NCBI GenBank assembly: GCA_964617825.1
Contig: CAZTWL010000023.1
Span: 1 to 64,000 of the forward strand
Direction: 5' to 3'
DNA from: VSJD01 sp964617825
Lineage (GTDB): Bacteria; Verrucomicrobiota; Kiritimatiellia; JAAZAB01
DNA: 64,000 bases
Position numbers and translations under genes: made by a program
Shown: positions 26,901-33,768 of the stretch, in pieces
Layout of the letters: every line of letters starts with the position of its first letter
How positions within the stretch are numbered: the stretch's first letter is position 1
The notes under the pieces: generated by a model
Told to the model about the DNA's origin: nothing
What the model saw: the letters and a program-made list of their open reading frames with translations, nothing else
Database searches by the model: none

Positions 26901-27252
26901 CGTGCAGATGCGTGAGAAAGATCTTGTCCATACGGGAGTAGGCTATGCCCATGGCGACATATTTTTCGATCACGCCCGAACCGCAGTCGAAGACGAAGCT
27001 TTCACCGTTGCCGCATTCGACGAAGACGCTGTTGGCAGCCTGGGTCAGGCGCGGCAAGAAGGAGGTGCCCATGAAGGAGATGCGCATCTCGTTCGTTGCC
27101 AGCGCTTCGCCCGGATAATACTCGCCGGCATCGACCACCGTGGGTCTGCCTGCCGGAGCGGAGGCGATGTTTGGCGCCGTTTGCGCCAGCGCGGCCTGGC
27201 CCAGAATGAAAGCGACGAGAGTCAGACCGACGGTGTATTTCGATGCATTCAT
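23926..27252 (-). CDS. Secreted protein with two tandem metallo-beta-lactamase domains and six FG-GAP-like repeats
   Basis: A 1,108-residue exported protein; AAGGA precedes ATG 27252 and a signal peptide follows (residues 1-23, cleaved after ALAQ). Residues ~50-430 and ~447-835 are two copies of an RNase-Z-like metallo-beta-lactamase domain, each starting NEMRISFMGTS and carrying a zinc motif: HLHGDH (115-120) and HMHADH (512-517). Each also has FPAIHDRDG, FSGD and ATHCQFE with further ligands. Both copies keep all zinc ligands, so both may be active. From ~855 to the end are six repeats of the GDYDGDGKTDPAVY type, calcium-binding FG-GAP/VCBS-like units. The role is unknown; a periplasmic or cell-surface hydrolase is inferred. 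It lies downstream of dCMP deaminase on the same strand. Confidence 0.88.
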   Translation of the reverse strand: MNASKYTVGLTLVAFILGQAALAQTAPNIASAPAGRPTVVDAGEYYPGEALATNEMRISFMGTSFLPRLTQAANSVFVECGNGESFVFDCGSGVIEKYVAMGIAYSRMDKIFLTHLHGDHMSDLMFIYCFGPSTDRKTPLHVWGPSGDSAEEGTTYFCDTTKALTQWHRESFSFLSTGLTNGLDGYDLVAHECPYELVGNLVYNTNGVRITHFPAIHDRDGGISFRLEWQGISMVFSGDSQPNTFMLNQATNLDVLIHEVTLPPEVWAAKNSSGLPLTDARFPAAVATAKLIQDCSHTPAKALGYMLNQLALSNAAPRLAVATHCQFEDDTTNTIMTGIRSWYSGPVTLVSDLQVLNISTDKSQPIRQRTAIVSSDAFYAAAKNYTTNQLALPKYTNNLMQLSAWLQDHIIPEALYTNPPATLAAVAGADPGPAVVETDQTFNLGEAPATNEMRISFMGTSVVPRLSQAANSVFVECGNGDSFIFDCGAGVVEKFVAAGVAYSQMDKILLTHMHADHMSDLMFIYCFGPSTDRFTPVYVWGPTGPSTNAPQGPHPEEGVAYFCETTRAMSQWHRESFSFLSTGLIDGQDGYDIVPYECPYEQIGNLVYDSNGVRITHFPAIHDRDGAISFRLDWQGLSMVFSGDTQPNRFMLNQATNLDVLIHEVTLSPEFWAAKNTGRSPGDPIYEQALITSKMIQDCSHTPAKALGYMLNQLALSNAAPRLAVATHCQFEEDTTNAVMTDIRSWYAGPVALVKDLQVISVSTDKTQPIRQGIAAASSNAFYAHKKYYTSAQLAAPKYTNNLMQLSGWLLDHVIPARFYSTLYADIDMDGDGKMDPTLYNPMAGSWSALLSAFAYSGASADLGGAGWIAVPGDYDWDRKIDPAVYQPSTGLWIVMLSGSDYAQYSVSLGDADCIPVPGDYDGDRKADPAVYLETTGEWAAMLSGSDYAIAWAQFGAPNAGLVPLPRDYDGDGKMDLALYDSLTGDWMVILSSGSPAVACGLGGPGYIPVPGDYDGDGKTDPAVYRQDSGTWTAAQSAYGYTLASMTLGSGYTPVPGDFDGDLKTDIGVYEAATGNWYILQSGSAWSMVWANFSAPGASPVWLHPALD

Positions 27253-27369
27253 GGGATATATCCTTTTGGTGTGTTTTGCGAAGGACAGACCAGAATTCGG
27301 ACAATGCCAACAAACCCCAGCCGCTTGCCGATTTTATATGGGAAACGCCTGCATCGATCAATGCTGTTT

Positions 27370-27852
27370 TTACCGGGCCTGTTTGCGTAAACGCATATAA
27401 CGGCGACAGCGGATGCCGGCGGTTTTGAGCATGCGCGCGGCCTGCGTGCCGAACCGGTAGGGCGATTCGAAGACGACTTCTTTAATTCCCGCAGTCACAA
27501 TCATTTTGGCGCAGAGCAGGCAGGGGCTGTCCGTGCAGTACAGGCTGGCGCCTCGCAGGGCCACGCCGTAGCAGGCGGCCTGGATGATGGCGTTTTCCTC
27601 GGCATGGGCACAAATGCATTCGCCCAAAAGCTCGCCGGAGGGGGCTTTGCTGGCACAACGGGGGCAACCGCCTTCGAAGCAATTTTCGATCCCGCTCGGC
27701 GTGCCGTTGTAGCCCGTGGAGATGATGCGCCGGTCCTTGACGATGATGGCGGCCACGTCGCGCCGGCTGCAGTTGCTTCGGCGCTTGACCACGTGGGCGA
27801 TATCCATAAAGTACGTGTCCCAGTCGGGGCGGGCCTTGAGCGCTGATTTCAT
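27370..27852 (-). CDS. comEB: dCMP deaminase (ComEB family)
   Basis: A 160-residue zinc deaminase converting dCMP to dUMP. Zinc motifs are HAE (His83, Glu85) in CAHAEENAIIQ and PCLLC (Cys111, Cys114). The family insertion CFEGGCPRC near residue 60, after YNGTPSGIENC, supports deoxycytidylate deaminase rather than a tRNA or cytosine deaminase. ATG 27852 is chosen by homology; no good ribosome-binding site precedes it. The dUMP made would feed the thymidylate-synthase-family protein at 13970. The gene is divergent from a conserved hypothetical at 27964. ComE-type proteins are often annotated as competence proteins, but no competence genes are near. Confidence 0.93.
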   Translation of the reverse strand: MKSALKARPDWDTYFMDIAHVVKRRSNCSRRDVAAIIVKDRRIISTGYNGTPSGIENCFEGGCPRCASKAPSGELLGECICAHAEENAIIQAACYGVALRGASLYCTDSPCLLCAKMIVTAGIKEVVFESPYRFGTQAARMLKTAGIRCRRYMRLRKQAR

Positions 27853-27963
27853 GTTGGCAGAATAGACTGTCGGGCATTTACGATCAAGAATTATGTTTTT
27901 GGGGTGCGTTTTTGGAGCTTCGGCCTTGACAAGGGGCGCGGAAGGGAGACAATTGGAATCGAC

Positions 27964-28662
27964 ATGGAAATTAAACCCCACAATTTCTGGTATGCGGTGA
28001 ACAACACCGAAGTGGTGTTGATGCCGACCAATTACCTGGAAACTTTCGGCGCCACGCGGCTGCATTACCATCTGGTGAGCGAACTGATGGATTCCGTCAA
28101 CCGCATCCGGGTCCGGGAAGGCACCATCCAATCGAATCAGCCGCAAATCATTACGCCGAACTGCTATGCCGGCGAAATGCTGGAAGGATTCGGCGACCAG
28201 GCCAACCAGTATATCGAATGGCTGCGCGCGCATGCCAAGGACCTGCGCGTGCTGGAATATGGATTCAAAGTGCAGAAAACCGAAATCAGCGAACAGGTGA
28301 TCTCCGGCAATGTGAAGGAAATTCTTGACCAGGTGACAAAGGCTGCTCAGGAAAAGAAAGATCCGCTGACGGGTGTGATCCTGGGGGTTGACGATCCCTG
28401 GGATGTCTGCCTGCTGAAATTCATGATGGACGTTATCCGTCAGTCCGTTCCGCGCAATGTCCGGGACCTTAATCGTCAAAGGCTCTGGGAGGATGCCAAC
28501 GGCGTGCCCAAGGGGGTGCGTGACGATATCGAAAGCCATTTTCTGATGGCCGCCCGCGATCCGGCGCTGGTCAAGTCCTTAGGCGCAAAACTTCGCCGAT
28601 ACGGGCTGTTCGAGGAATATGAAGACCGCTTTTTTGCCGTGGTCCGCCAGCAGGGCAAATAA
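27964..28662 (+). CDS. Conserved hypothetical protein
   Basis: A 232-residue soluble protein that I do not recognise as a named family, though it resembles conserved PVC proteins of unknown function. ATG 27964 is chosen because an in-frame TTG/ATG further upstream lacks support and a GGAAGGGAG site lies before it. Features are an N-terminal aromatic segment (HNFWYAVNNTEVVLMPTNYLETFG), a central helical part and a charged C-terminus (YGLFEEYEDRFFAVVRQQ). There is no signal peptide, membrane segment or metal motif. It is divergent from comEB with a 111-base gap, so they may share a regulatory region. Confidence 0.7.
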   Translation: MEIKPHNFWYAVNNTEVVLMPTNYLETFGATRLHYHLVSELMDSVNRIRVREGTIQSNQPQIITPNCYAGEMLEGFGDQANQYIEWLRAHAKDLRVLEYGFKVQKTEISEQVISGNVKEILDQVTKAAQEKKDPLTGVILGVDDPWDVCLLKFMMDVIRQSVPRNVRDLNRQRLWEDANGVPKGVRDDIESHFLMAARDPALVKSLGAKLRRYGLFEEYEDRFFAVVRQQGK

Positions 28663-28680
28663 TCGCGTGCTCGCAATGCC

Positions 28681-28974
28681 CTAGTCCTGCCTGCCGGAGC
28701 GCGTCGCCATCATCATGGCTATCAGTGCCAGCGTCAACACCAGGATCCCGAAGACGATATAGCTCGATAAAAAAATGTTGTAGACCCGGAGATCGGCGGC
28801 GAAATATTTGCCGCCGAAAAGCAATCCCCAGCGGTAGGCGAAGATATAGGCAATGACCAAGCCTGTGCACGTCATGCGAAAAAGCAGACAGATCGTCAGA
28901 ATGACGAGGAGGAGGACGGCCTCCATTCCCGGCATGCAGATCGTGGCGTGACTCAACCGCTGGTTTGATACCAT
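28681..28974 (-). CDS. Small two-helix membrane protein, hypothetical
   Basis: A 97-residue protein with two strongly hydrophobic segments, residues ~18-45 (EAVLLLVILTICLLFRMTCT onwards) and ~66-90 (YNIFLSSYIVFGILVLTLAL onwards), joined by a short loop, with a short basic tail. Alternative starts are Met14 or Met17. It ends 18 bases from the convergent hypothetical gene. No family is recognised and it could belong to the same transcript as 29039-29848 only by read-through. Coding status is supported by clean helix periodicity but not by homology. Confidence 0.5.
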   Translation of the reverse strand: MVSNQRLSHATICMPGMEAVLLLVILTICLLFRMTCTGLVIAYIFAYRWGLLFGGKYFAADLRVYNIFLSSYIVFGILVLTLALIAMMMATRSGRQD

Positions 28975-29038
28975 AGCCAGGCTTTGTTAAGCATATGGCC
29001 ATTCCATCTCGAACAATGTTGGCGGCGCCGCCGATTCC

Positions 29039-29848
29039 TTACGGCGCTTTGGGCGCCGCAAGTTCGATGGTGTCCTTCATTTGATGCAGGAGTGAGCCGG
29101 CTTGATCGCGGAGCGTGGCATCAATCGTATATGTGCCCGGCGCCAGCGAATCGGTGCTTTGCTGGAAACGATCCACCAGGCGCGCTTCCGAGCCCTTGAC
29201 CAGGAATCCCACGGCATTTGTCCGGCTGATGATCAGGTCGTCTTTGCGGACGGCATGCTCCAGGCGGAATTCCATCGGCTGTGGCAGGTCGTTGCAAACC
29301 CACAGGCGATAGACCAGCGGTTGGCCGACCTTCAACTTGCGGTTTGGAATCTCGATGATGATGGCGCGCGTGGCTTCGGCAAAGCGCACGCCCAGAAATG
29401 CCGGATATTCGCCGCGCTGTTTCAGGGCGGCTTCGAACCATAACCCGGGCGCATCGCCGGCGCGCGGATCGACCGGCGCTGCATTCGTTGCGGCCGTCAG
29501 GCTGTTGCTTCCTATAACGCTCAGGTTGGTGGCGGCTGTTGAAGCCGGCGATGTGGCTGCCAGGTCGTTTGTCGCGTCCGCTGTCGCGGGAGCTTCCGCT
29601 GTTGCCGGAGCTTCCGCTGTTGCCGGAGCGTCCGCTGTCGCCGGAGCGTCCGCTGTTGCGGGGACTTCCGTTCCCGCCGTGGTGGTTGTCTCGGCGGTGG
29701 GTGCGACTGTTTCTACGCTAACCGCGCTGGTTTCCGTAGTGGCGGCCGGCGCCGCTTCCTGGGCCATGCCCGGCGCCAGCCATGCGGTCCATCCCAAAAC
29801 GAGCAATCCGATCATTGTTGCGCGCAGCCTGCATGTTTTTATATGCAT
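29039..29848 (-). CDS. Exported protein with PAT-repeat linker, hypothetical
   Basis: A 269-residue exported protein. ATG 29848 has GGGAGAAG upstream and opens into a signal peptide (KTCRLRATMIGLLVLGWTAWLAPGMAQ). Residues ~25-125 are a Thr/Ala/Pro linker with tandem PATADA/PATAEA units, mirrored in DNA as 18-base tandem repeats around 29577-29668. Residues ~130-265 form a beta-rich domain (FAEATRAIIIEIPNRKLKVG, PLVYRLWVCNDLPQPMEFRLE, SLAPGTYTIDATLRDQ) that resembles Ig-like or bacterial-surface beta-sandwiches. No catalytic motif is seen. It follows the URO-D/GH4 pair on the same strand after ~180 bases. Confidence 0.72.
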   Translation of the reverse strand: MHIKTCRLRATMIGLLVLGWTAWLAPGMAQEAAPAATTETSAVSVETVAPTAETTTTAGTEVPATADAPATADAPATAEAPATAEAPATADATNDLAATSPASTAATNLSVIGSNSLTAATNAAPVDPRAGDAPGLWFEAALKQRGEYPAFLGVRFAEATRAIIIEIPNRKLKVGQPLVYRLWVCNDLPQPMEFRLEHAVRKDDLIISRTNAVGFLVKGSEARLVDRFQQSTDSLAPGTYTIDATLRDQAGSLLHQMKDTIELAAPKAP

Positions 29849-30029
29849 GATCTTCTCCCGCTGATTTCGGAGAACCAAATGCGTGAAAAATAGCTTTAAT
29901 TTCGAGTATTATGGCTAAATGGCATGAGGACTGCAAGACTTTTGAGTCAGCTTATCCGATCGAATCTGACCGCGGAAAAGGATGGAGCCAAATTGCCTTT
30001 ATGGTCTGGCCGCAGGTGGCAATCGGACC

Positions 30030-31148
30030 TTATTGCCCGCCAAACATCTGTTCCTTGAGATCGAGATAATAGAGGTAATCGTCCGGCTTGACATTAGGCG
30101 GACAGCGGTGATCGCAGAAGGGAATGAACCCGCCGCGTTCCACCAGCGGCGCGAGGGTCTGCAGATAGGCGCGGATGGCTTTGGGGCCTTTGCCAAGCTC
30201 GATCTTGTCCACTCCGCCCATGATGCGGAGGTCCCTGCCGAATTTGTCGAGCAGTTCCGCCGGGTGCGCGCAGCCGTTGACTTCGAAGGGGAACAGGCAA
30301 TTGATGCCGCCTTCCAGGAAATACGGCAGGATCGGCCTGACGTCCCCGTCGCAGTCGGTATACCAGAGGTCGATGCCGGCGGCATGCAGCTTTTTGGCGA
30401 TTCGCTTGTAGCGGGGCATGACCACGTTTTTAAAAAAATCGACGGAGACGATCGGCCCGTTCTTGAAGCAGATATCCTCCCAGCCGCAGGCATAATCGAA
30501 ATCCATGTGCGGCAGGACCTGGTCCAGGTAATCCTCGACGAGCACGCACGAGGTTTCAACCATGTCTTCAACCATTTCGGGATAATCGTAGGTGGCGTAT
30601 GCCAGCCCCTCGAAAGTCAACATGTCGCGAATCTTGCCGATCATCGAGCCGCACGAAACACCCAGCGGATAATCCCGGTTGGCGGGGTGCAGTTGCCTGA
30701 GCCCGGCCAGATCGACTTTGCGGGCGGGATCGTCCCGGCGCAGACGCTCGGCTTTGCAGCGTTTCCAGTCGTCCGGGGTTGTGATCGAGGCTTTGATGAA
30801 ATGTGGAATCGTATCGTGTCCGTCCTTGGGCGATTCGGCCAGCAGTCCGTCGCTGTTCATCAGAATGCGGGTGGTGGCGGTTTCGGAGACGATGCCCGGT
30901 GAAAAGACCGGGTTCAGCCAGATTCCGCCGACGGCGTCGATGCGGTCGAAGTTGAAAAAAATATTCGCTTCCGCATTGTTCGTGATGTGGTTGTCCGCGA
31001 ACAGCGGCCACTGCCGGAAGTTTTCGTCCCAGTAACCGAATTCCATATTGAAGCAGCGATCCACCGACTGATAGTGCATCTGGCGGTTGAATCGGTCCCG
31101 GGCGGTCATGGTCCCCTTCCAAGGCGGACGGCAGGGAGTGATGGGCAT
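30030..31148 (-). CDS. URO-D superfamily protein (uroporphyrinogen decarboxylase-like)
   Basis: A 372-residue member of the URO-D/MtaA superfamily of TIM barrels. ATG 31148 has AAAGGA eight bases upstream; ATG 31109 (MTARDRFNRQMHY), which is where most relatives begin, is an equally credible start. The C-terminal barrel half is well preserved (LHAAGIDLWYTDCDGDVRPILPYFLEGGINCLFPFEV, LRIMGGVDKIELGKG, FIPFCDHRCPPNV). The family includes heme decarboxylases and corrinoid methyltransferases, but members beside glycosidases in PVC genomes have no assigned reaction. The arginines of true HemE substrate binding are not evident. It is 76 bases downstream of the GH4 gene and likely in the same operon. 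A broken relative lies at 3604. Confidence 0.8.
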   Translation of the reverse strand: MPITPCRPPWKGTMTARDRFNRQMHYQSVDRCFNMEFGYWDENFRQWPLFADNHITNNAEANIFFNFDRIDAVGGIWLNPVFSPGIVSETATTRILMNSDGLLAESPKDGHDTIPHFIKASITTPDDWKRCKAERLRRDDPARKVDLAGLRQLHPANRDYPLGVSCGSMIGKIRDMLTFEGLAYATYDYPEMVEDMVETSCVLVEDYLDQVLPHMDFDYACGWEDICFKNGPIVSVDFFKNVVMPRYKRIAKKLHAAGIDLWYTDCDGDVRPILPYFLEGGINCLFPFEVNGCAHPAELLDKFGRDLRIMGGVDKIELGKGPKAIRAYLQTLAPLVERGGFIPFCDHRCPPNVKPDDYLYYLDLKEQMFGGQ

Positions 31149-31224
31149 AAGCATATTCCTTTCGTCAAAATCAGGATTATGACCGGAACATGTTACGGTT
31201 CGCCGCGGGTGTGTCGTTCGCGGG

Positions 31225-32556
31225 CTAATCGATGCGCAGGCGTTTAAACTGCGGCAGGTAGTCCTTGTTCTTGTTCAGCATGGCCTGGACCATGCGCTTG
31301 ATCTCGGCCAGGGACAATACCGCCGCCGAGAGCGGATCGTAGGCGATCGCATGGAAAACCTTGCGCGGATCGCCGGTCACGGCCGCGGTCACGGCCATTT
31401 CCTCGACGGCGACGCTGATATTGTTCAATGCCGCGAGCTGCGGCGGCAGGGCGCCGACAAAAACCGGGCGGAAACCCTGGCGGTCCGCGAAAACGGGAAC
31501 TTCCACGCAGGCGTTAGCCGGCAGGTTGGTGATGAGTCCGGTATTGGGCACATTGCCGTTGAACGCAAACGGTTCGCCGCCCATGCGCGCGTTGATAATG
31601 GAGGCGGCGTATTCGAGTCCGCGCGTGAGGTTCAGCGGCTGGGGATTATCCAGCCATTGGCGGATTTTGCCTTTCCAGTTCGATTTTTGATTCTGATATT
31701 CTTTCAGAATATAAGCATAGCGCCCCGGGTTCCAGCCGGTGCCGTTTGTGCAGTATTTCCTGATCAAGTCCGGGCGTTTACGGAACCACCAGGAATATTC
31801 GGAATTGTGGCCGCTCGACTCGGTCACATAGTAATCCAATTGCAAATACATTTCGTTGCGGACCTGCTCCTCGTTGCGGATTTTGGGATTCTTCAAGATG
31901 GCTTTGCGAATCAGCGGATAGGCGTCGCGGCCCTTCCACTCGTATTTCAGATACCAGGCCTGGTGATTAATCCCGGCGCAGACATAGTCAATCTGCTCGG
32001 CGGGCGCGCCGATCCACTTGGCAAGCATCTGGGCCGTGCCTTGGACACTGTGGCATAAACCGGTGACCTGGACCTTGGTCTGACTTTGCATGGCCCGGCA
32101 GAGCATGGCCATGGGGTTGGTATAATTGAGCAGAATGGCGCGCGGGCACACCTGTTCAATGTCGCGGCAAATCGAGAGCATGACCGGGATCGTGCGCAGG
32201 GCGCGGAACACGCCCGAAACGCTGCGCGTGTCGCCGACATTTGTGTCGACCCCGAACTGCTTCGGAATTTTGATGTCATATTGCCAGACGTTCACGTCGC
32301 CGGCCAGGATTGTGCAAATCACGGCGTCGGCGCCCGCCAGGGCCTCGCGCCTGTCCAGCGTGGCCACAACCTTGGCGGGGTAGTGGCCCTCGCGGATGAT
32401 CCGCTCCACGGCCTGGCGGATCATGCTCAGGCGTTCGCGGTCGATATCCATGAGCACCAGTGTGGCATCCCGCAGGAGCGGAAAAGTGAGCAGATCTTTT
32501 ACCAGCCCGCGTGTGAATCCGAAACTGCCCGCTCCGATAAAAGTTATTCTGGCCAT
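31225..32556 (-). CDS. Glycoside hydrolase family 4 alpha-galactosidase/alpha-glucosidase-like
   Basis: A 443-residue NAD+- and Mn2+-dependent GH4 enzyme, which cleaves alpha- or beta-glycosides by redox elimination. AAAGGG precedes ATG 32556. The dinucleotide loop is ITFIGAGSFGFTRGLVKD. Other landmarks are MDIDRERL, NYTNPMAMLC, the metal motif GLCHSVQG (Cys and His) and AGINHQAWYL (second metal His). The CHSVQ form is typical of the MelA-like alpha-galactosidase branch, but alpha-galacturonidases share it, so the substrate is not certain. It is divergent from the AraC regulator at 32740, with operator-like repeats between. It probably forms an operon with the URO-D gene downstream. Confidence 0.92.
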   Translation of the reverse strand: MARITFIGAGSFGFTRGLVKDLLTFPLLRDATLVLMDIDRERLSMIRQAVERIIREGHYPAKVVATLDRREALAGADAVICTILAGDVNVWQYDIKIPKQFGVDTNVGDTRSVSGVFRALRTIPVMLSICRDIEQVCPRAILLNYTNPMAMLCRAMQSQTKVQVTGLCHSVQGTAQMLAKWIGAPAEQIDYVCAGINHQAWYLKYEWKGRDAYPLIRKAILKNPKIRNEEQVRNEMYLQLDYYVTESSGHNSEYSWWFRKRPDLIRKYCTNGTGWNPGRYAYILKEYQNQKSNWKGKIRQWLDNPQPLNLTRGLEYAASIINARMGGEPFAFNGNVPNTGLITNLPANACVEVPVFADRQGFRPVFVGALPPQLAALNNISVAVEEMAVTAAVTGDPRKVFHAIAYDPLSAAVLSLAEIKRMVQAMLNKNKDYLPQFKRLRID

Positions 32557-32674
32557 GTGCGTGTCCCTTTCGGTTGGTTGCTGCGCGTATCGATAGCCAA
32601 GCGCCTATCGCCAATAATTACCGATTCGAACTTGCTGTTTACGTTTCTGGAGAATAAAAATATCACTAATATAC

Positions 32675-32719
32675 TTGATTGCAATGACCAATAGTTGATA
32701 TTAATTACCAAAAAGTGAT
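32675..32719. promoter_or_regulatory. Phased direct repeats, probable AraC-type operator
   Basis: TTGAT at 32675-32679, TTGAT at 32695-32699 and GTGAT at 32715-32719 are spaced exactly 20 bases. The last two lie within longer matching 13-mers, ACCAATAGTTGAT (32687-32699) and ACCAAAAAGTGAT (32707-32719). Half-sites on one DNA face at two-turn spacing are typical of AraC-family binding. The array lies between the divergent GH4 and AraC genes. Confidence 0.55.
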
Positions 32720-32739
32720 TGACAATGCGGAACGGAGGT

Positions 32740-33684
32740 ATGGCCAATAAAATAAAAGGCGGAATGCCTGTTGTGGAGTCGCCCTGCGGCGGTAATTTTG
32801 CCGGGCAGCCGGCCGGCGGGCGCCGGCCGGCGATTCTATGGGGGGTCAAGTTTCAGACCGTCCAGCCCATGGAATCGTTTCCGCAATTGCAGTCGATTGT
32901 GGCCGAGCGCCAGGTCGATCGGGCGTATCATTTTCGAGGCTGCTTGCGCGCCTCGGAGCACAATTGCATTTTCAAGTTTACCTTGGCGGGCGAAGGGCGG
33001 TTCCAGGTTGGCCGCAAGAAATTTACGCTTCCCGTCGGCCATGGTTTTCTCTGCACGATCAACGACCCGCTCACGTCCTATTATTATCCCGAAAATGGCC
33101 GTGCACCCTGGGAGTTCGTTTATCTGTCTTTTGTCGGCTTGGCGGCCCGGGCTATGACCAGCGCCTTTGTGCGCCGCTACGGCCCGGTTTTCCAGCTGAG
33201 GACGGATGCGGGTTTTATTCCGGAAATCTTGGCCTGGCGCAGACATGACCGGGATGAGATAAGCATTGCGCCGGCGGAGGGCGCGCGGATTATCGCCGCC
33301 CTGTTTGCCGCTCTTTCGCAAAGCAAAGTCCGCCTGGACCACTCCGATGCGGGCTTCGCCTTGGTCCGGGAAACACGGCGGCTGGTTCGCAAGCATCTAT
33401 ATCAGTTCTATAATGTCAAATTGTTGGCCGCGCACCTTGGCGTATCCCGCGAACACTTGGGCCGGGTATTCAAACAGCAAACGGCGCAAACGCCCTATCA
33501 ATATTTACAGCGGCAAAAGATGCTGGAGGCCTGCAGGTTGCTCAAGGAGACGCGGCTGATTCAAAAAGAAGTTGCCGCAAGAATGGGCTATAATGTGCCG
33601 GCGCATTTTACGCGGGCCTTTATGCGGATTATGCGCCTGACGCCCAGCCGCTTCCGTGAGGTGGGAACGATCCCGGCTCAATGA
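32740..33684 (+). CDS. AraC-family transcriptional regulator
   Basis: A regulator of about 314 residues with an uncertain start: in-frame TTG 32719, ATG 32725, ATG 32740 and ATG 32764 are all possible. GGAGG at 32733-32737 abuts ATG 32740 too closely, and the operator-like repeats end at 32719. The N-terminal domain is cupin-like (FKFTLAGEGRFQVGRKKFTLPVGHGFL). The C-terminus has two HTH units: NVKLLAAHLGVSREHLGRVFKQQTAQTPYQYL, and IQKEVAARMGYNVPAHFTRAFMRIMRLTPSRFRE. It is divergent from the GH4/URO-D operon and convergent with the GH78 rhamnosidase. Control of the GH4 operon is the simplest reading. Confidence 0.9.
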   Translation: MANKIKGGMPVVESPCGGNFAGQPAGGRRPAILWGVKFQTVQPMESFPQLQSIVAERQVDRAYHFRGCLRASEHNCIFKFTLAGEGRFQVGRKKFTLPVGHGFLCTINDPLTSYYYPENGRAPWEFVYLSFVGLAARAMTSAFVRRYGPVFQLRTDAGFIPEILAWRRHDRDEISIAPAEGARIIAALFAALSQSKVRLDHSDAGFALVRETRRLVRKHLYQFYNVKLLAAHLGVSREHLGRVFKQQTAQTPYQYLQRQKMLEACRLLKETRLIQKEVAARMGYNVPAHFTRAFMRIMRLTPSRFREVGTIPAQ

Positions 33685-33768
33685 AACACACGGCGGCTGC
33701 GTGCCGCGGCTCCATGGAAAACTGACCATCCGGCCTGCGGGTTGCATCCCGGAGTCGCGTGCCAAGTC

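Noticed and set aside
25150..27390. Very long open frame on the plus strand opposite the tandem-MBL gene
   Set aside because: It is a mirror of GC-rich codons on the other strand; it has no domain, while the minus-strand protein has a signal peptide and zinc motifs.
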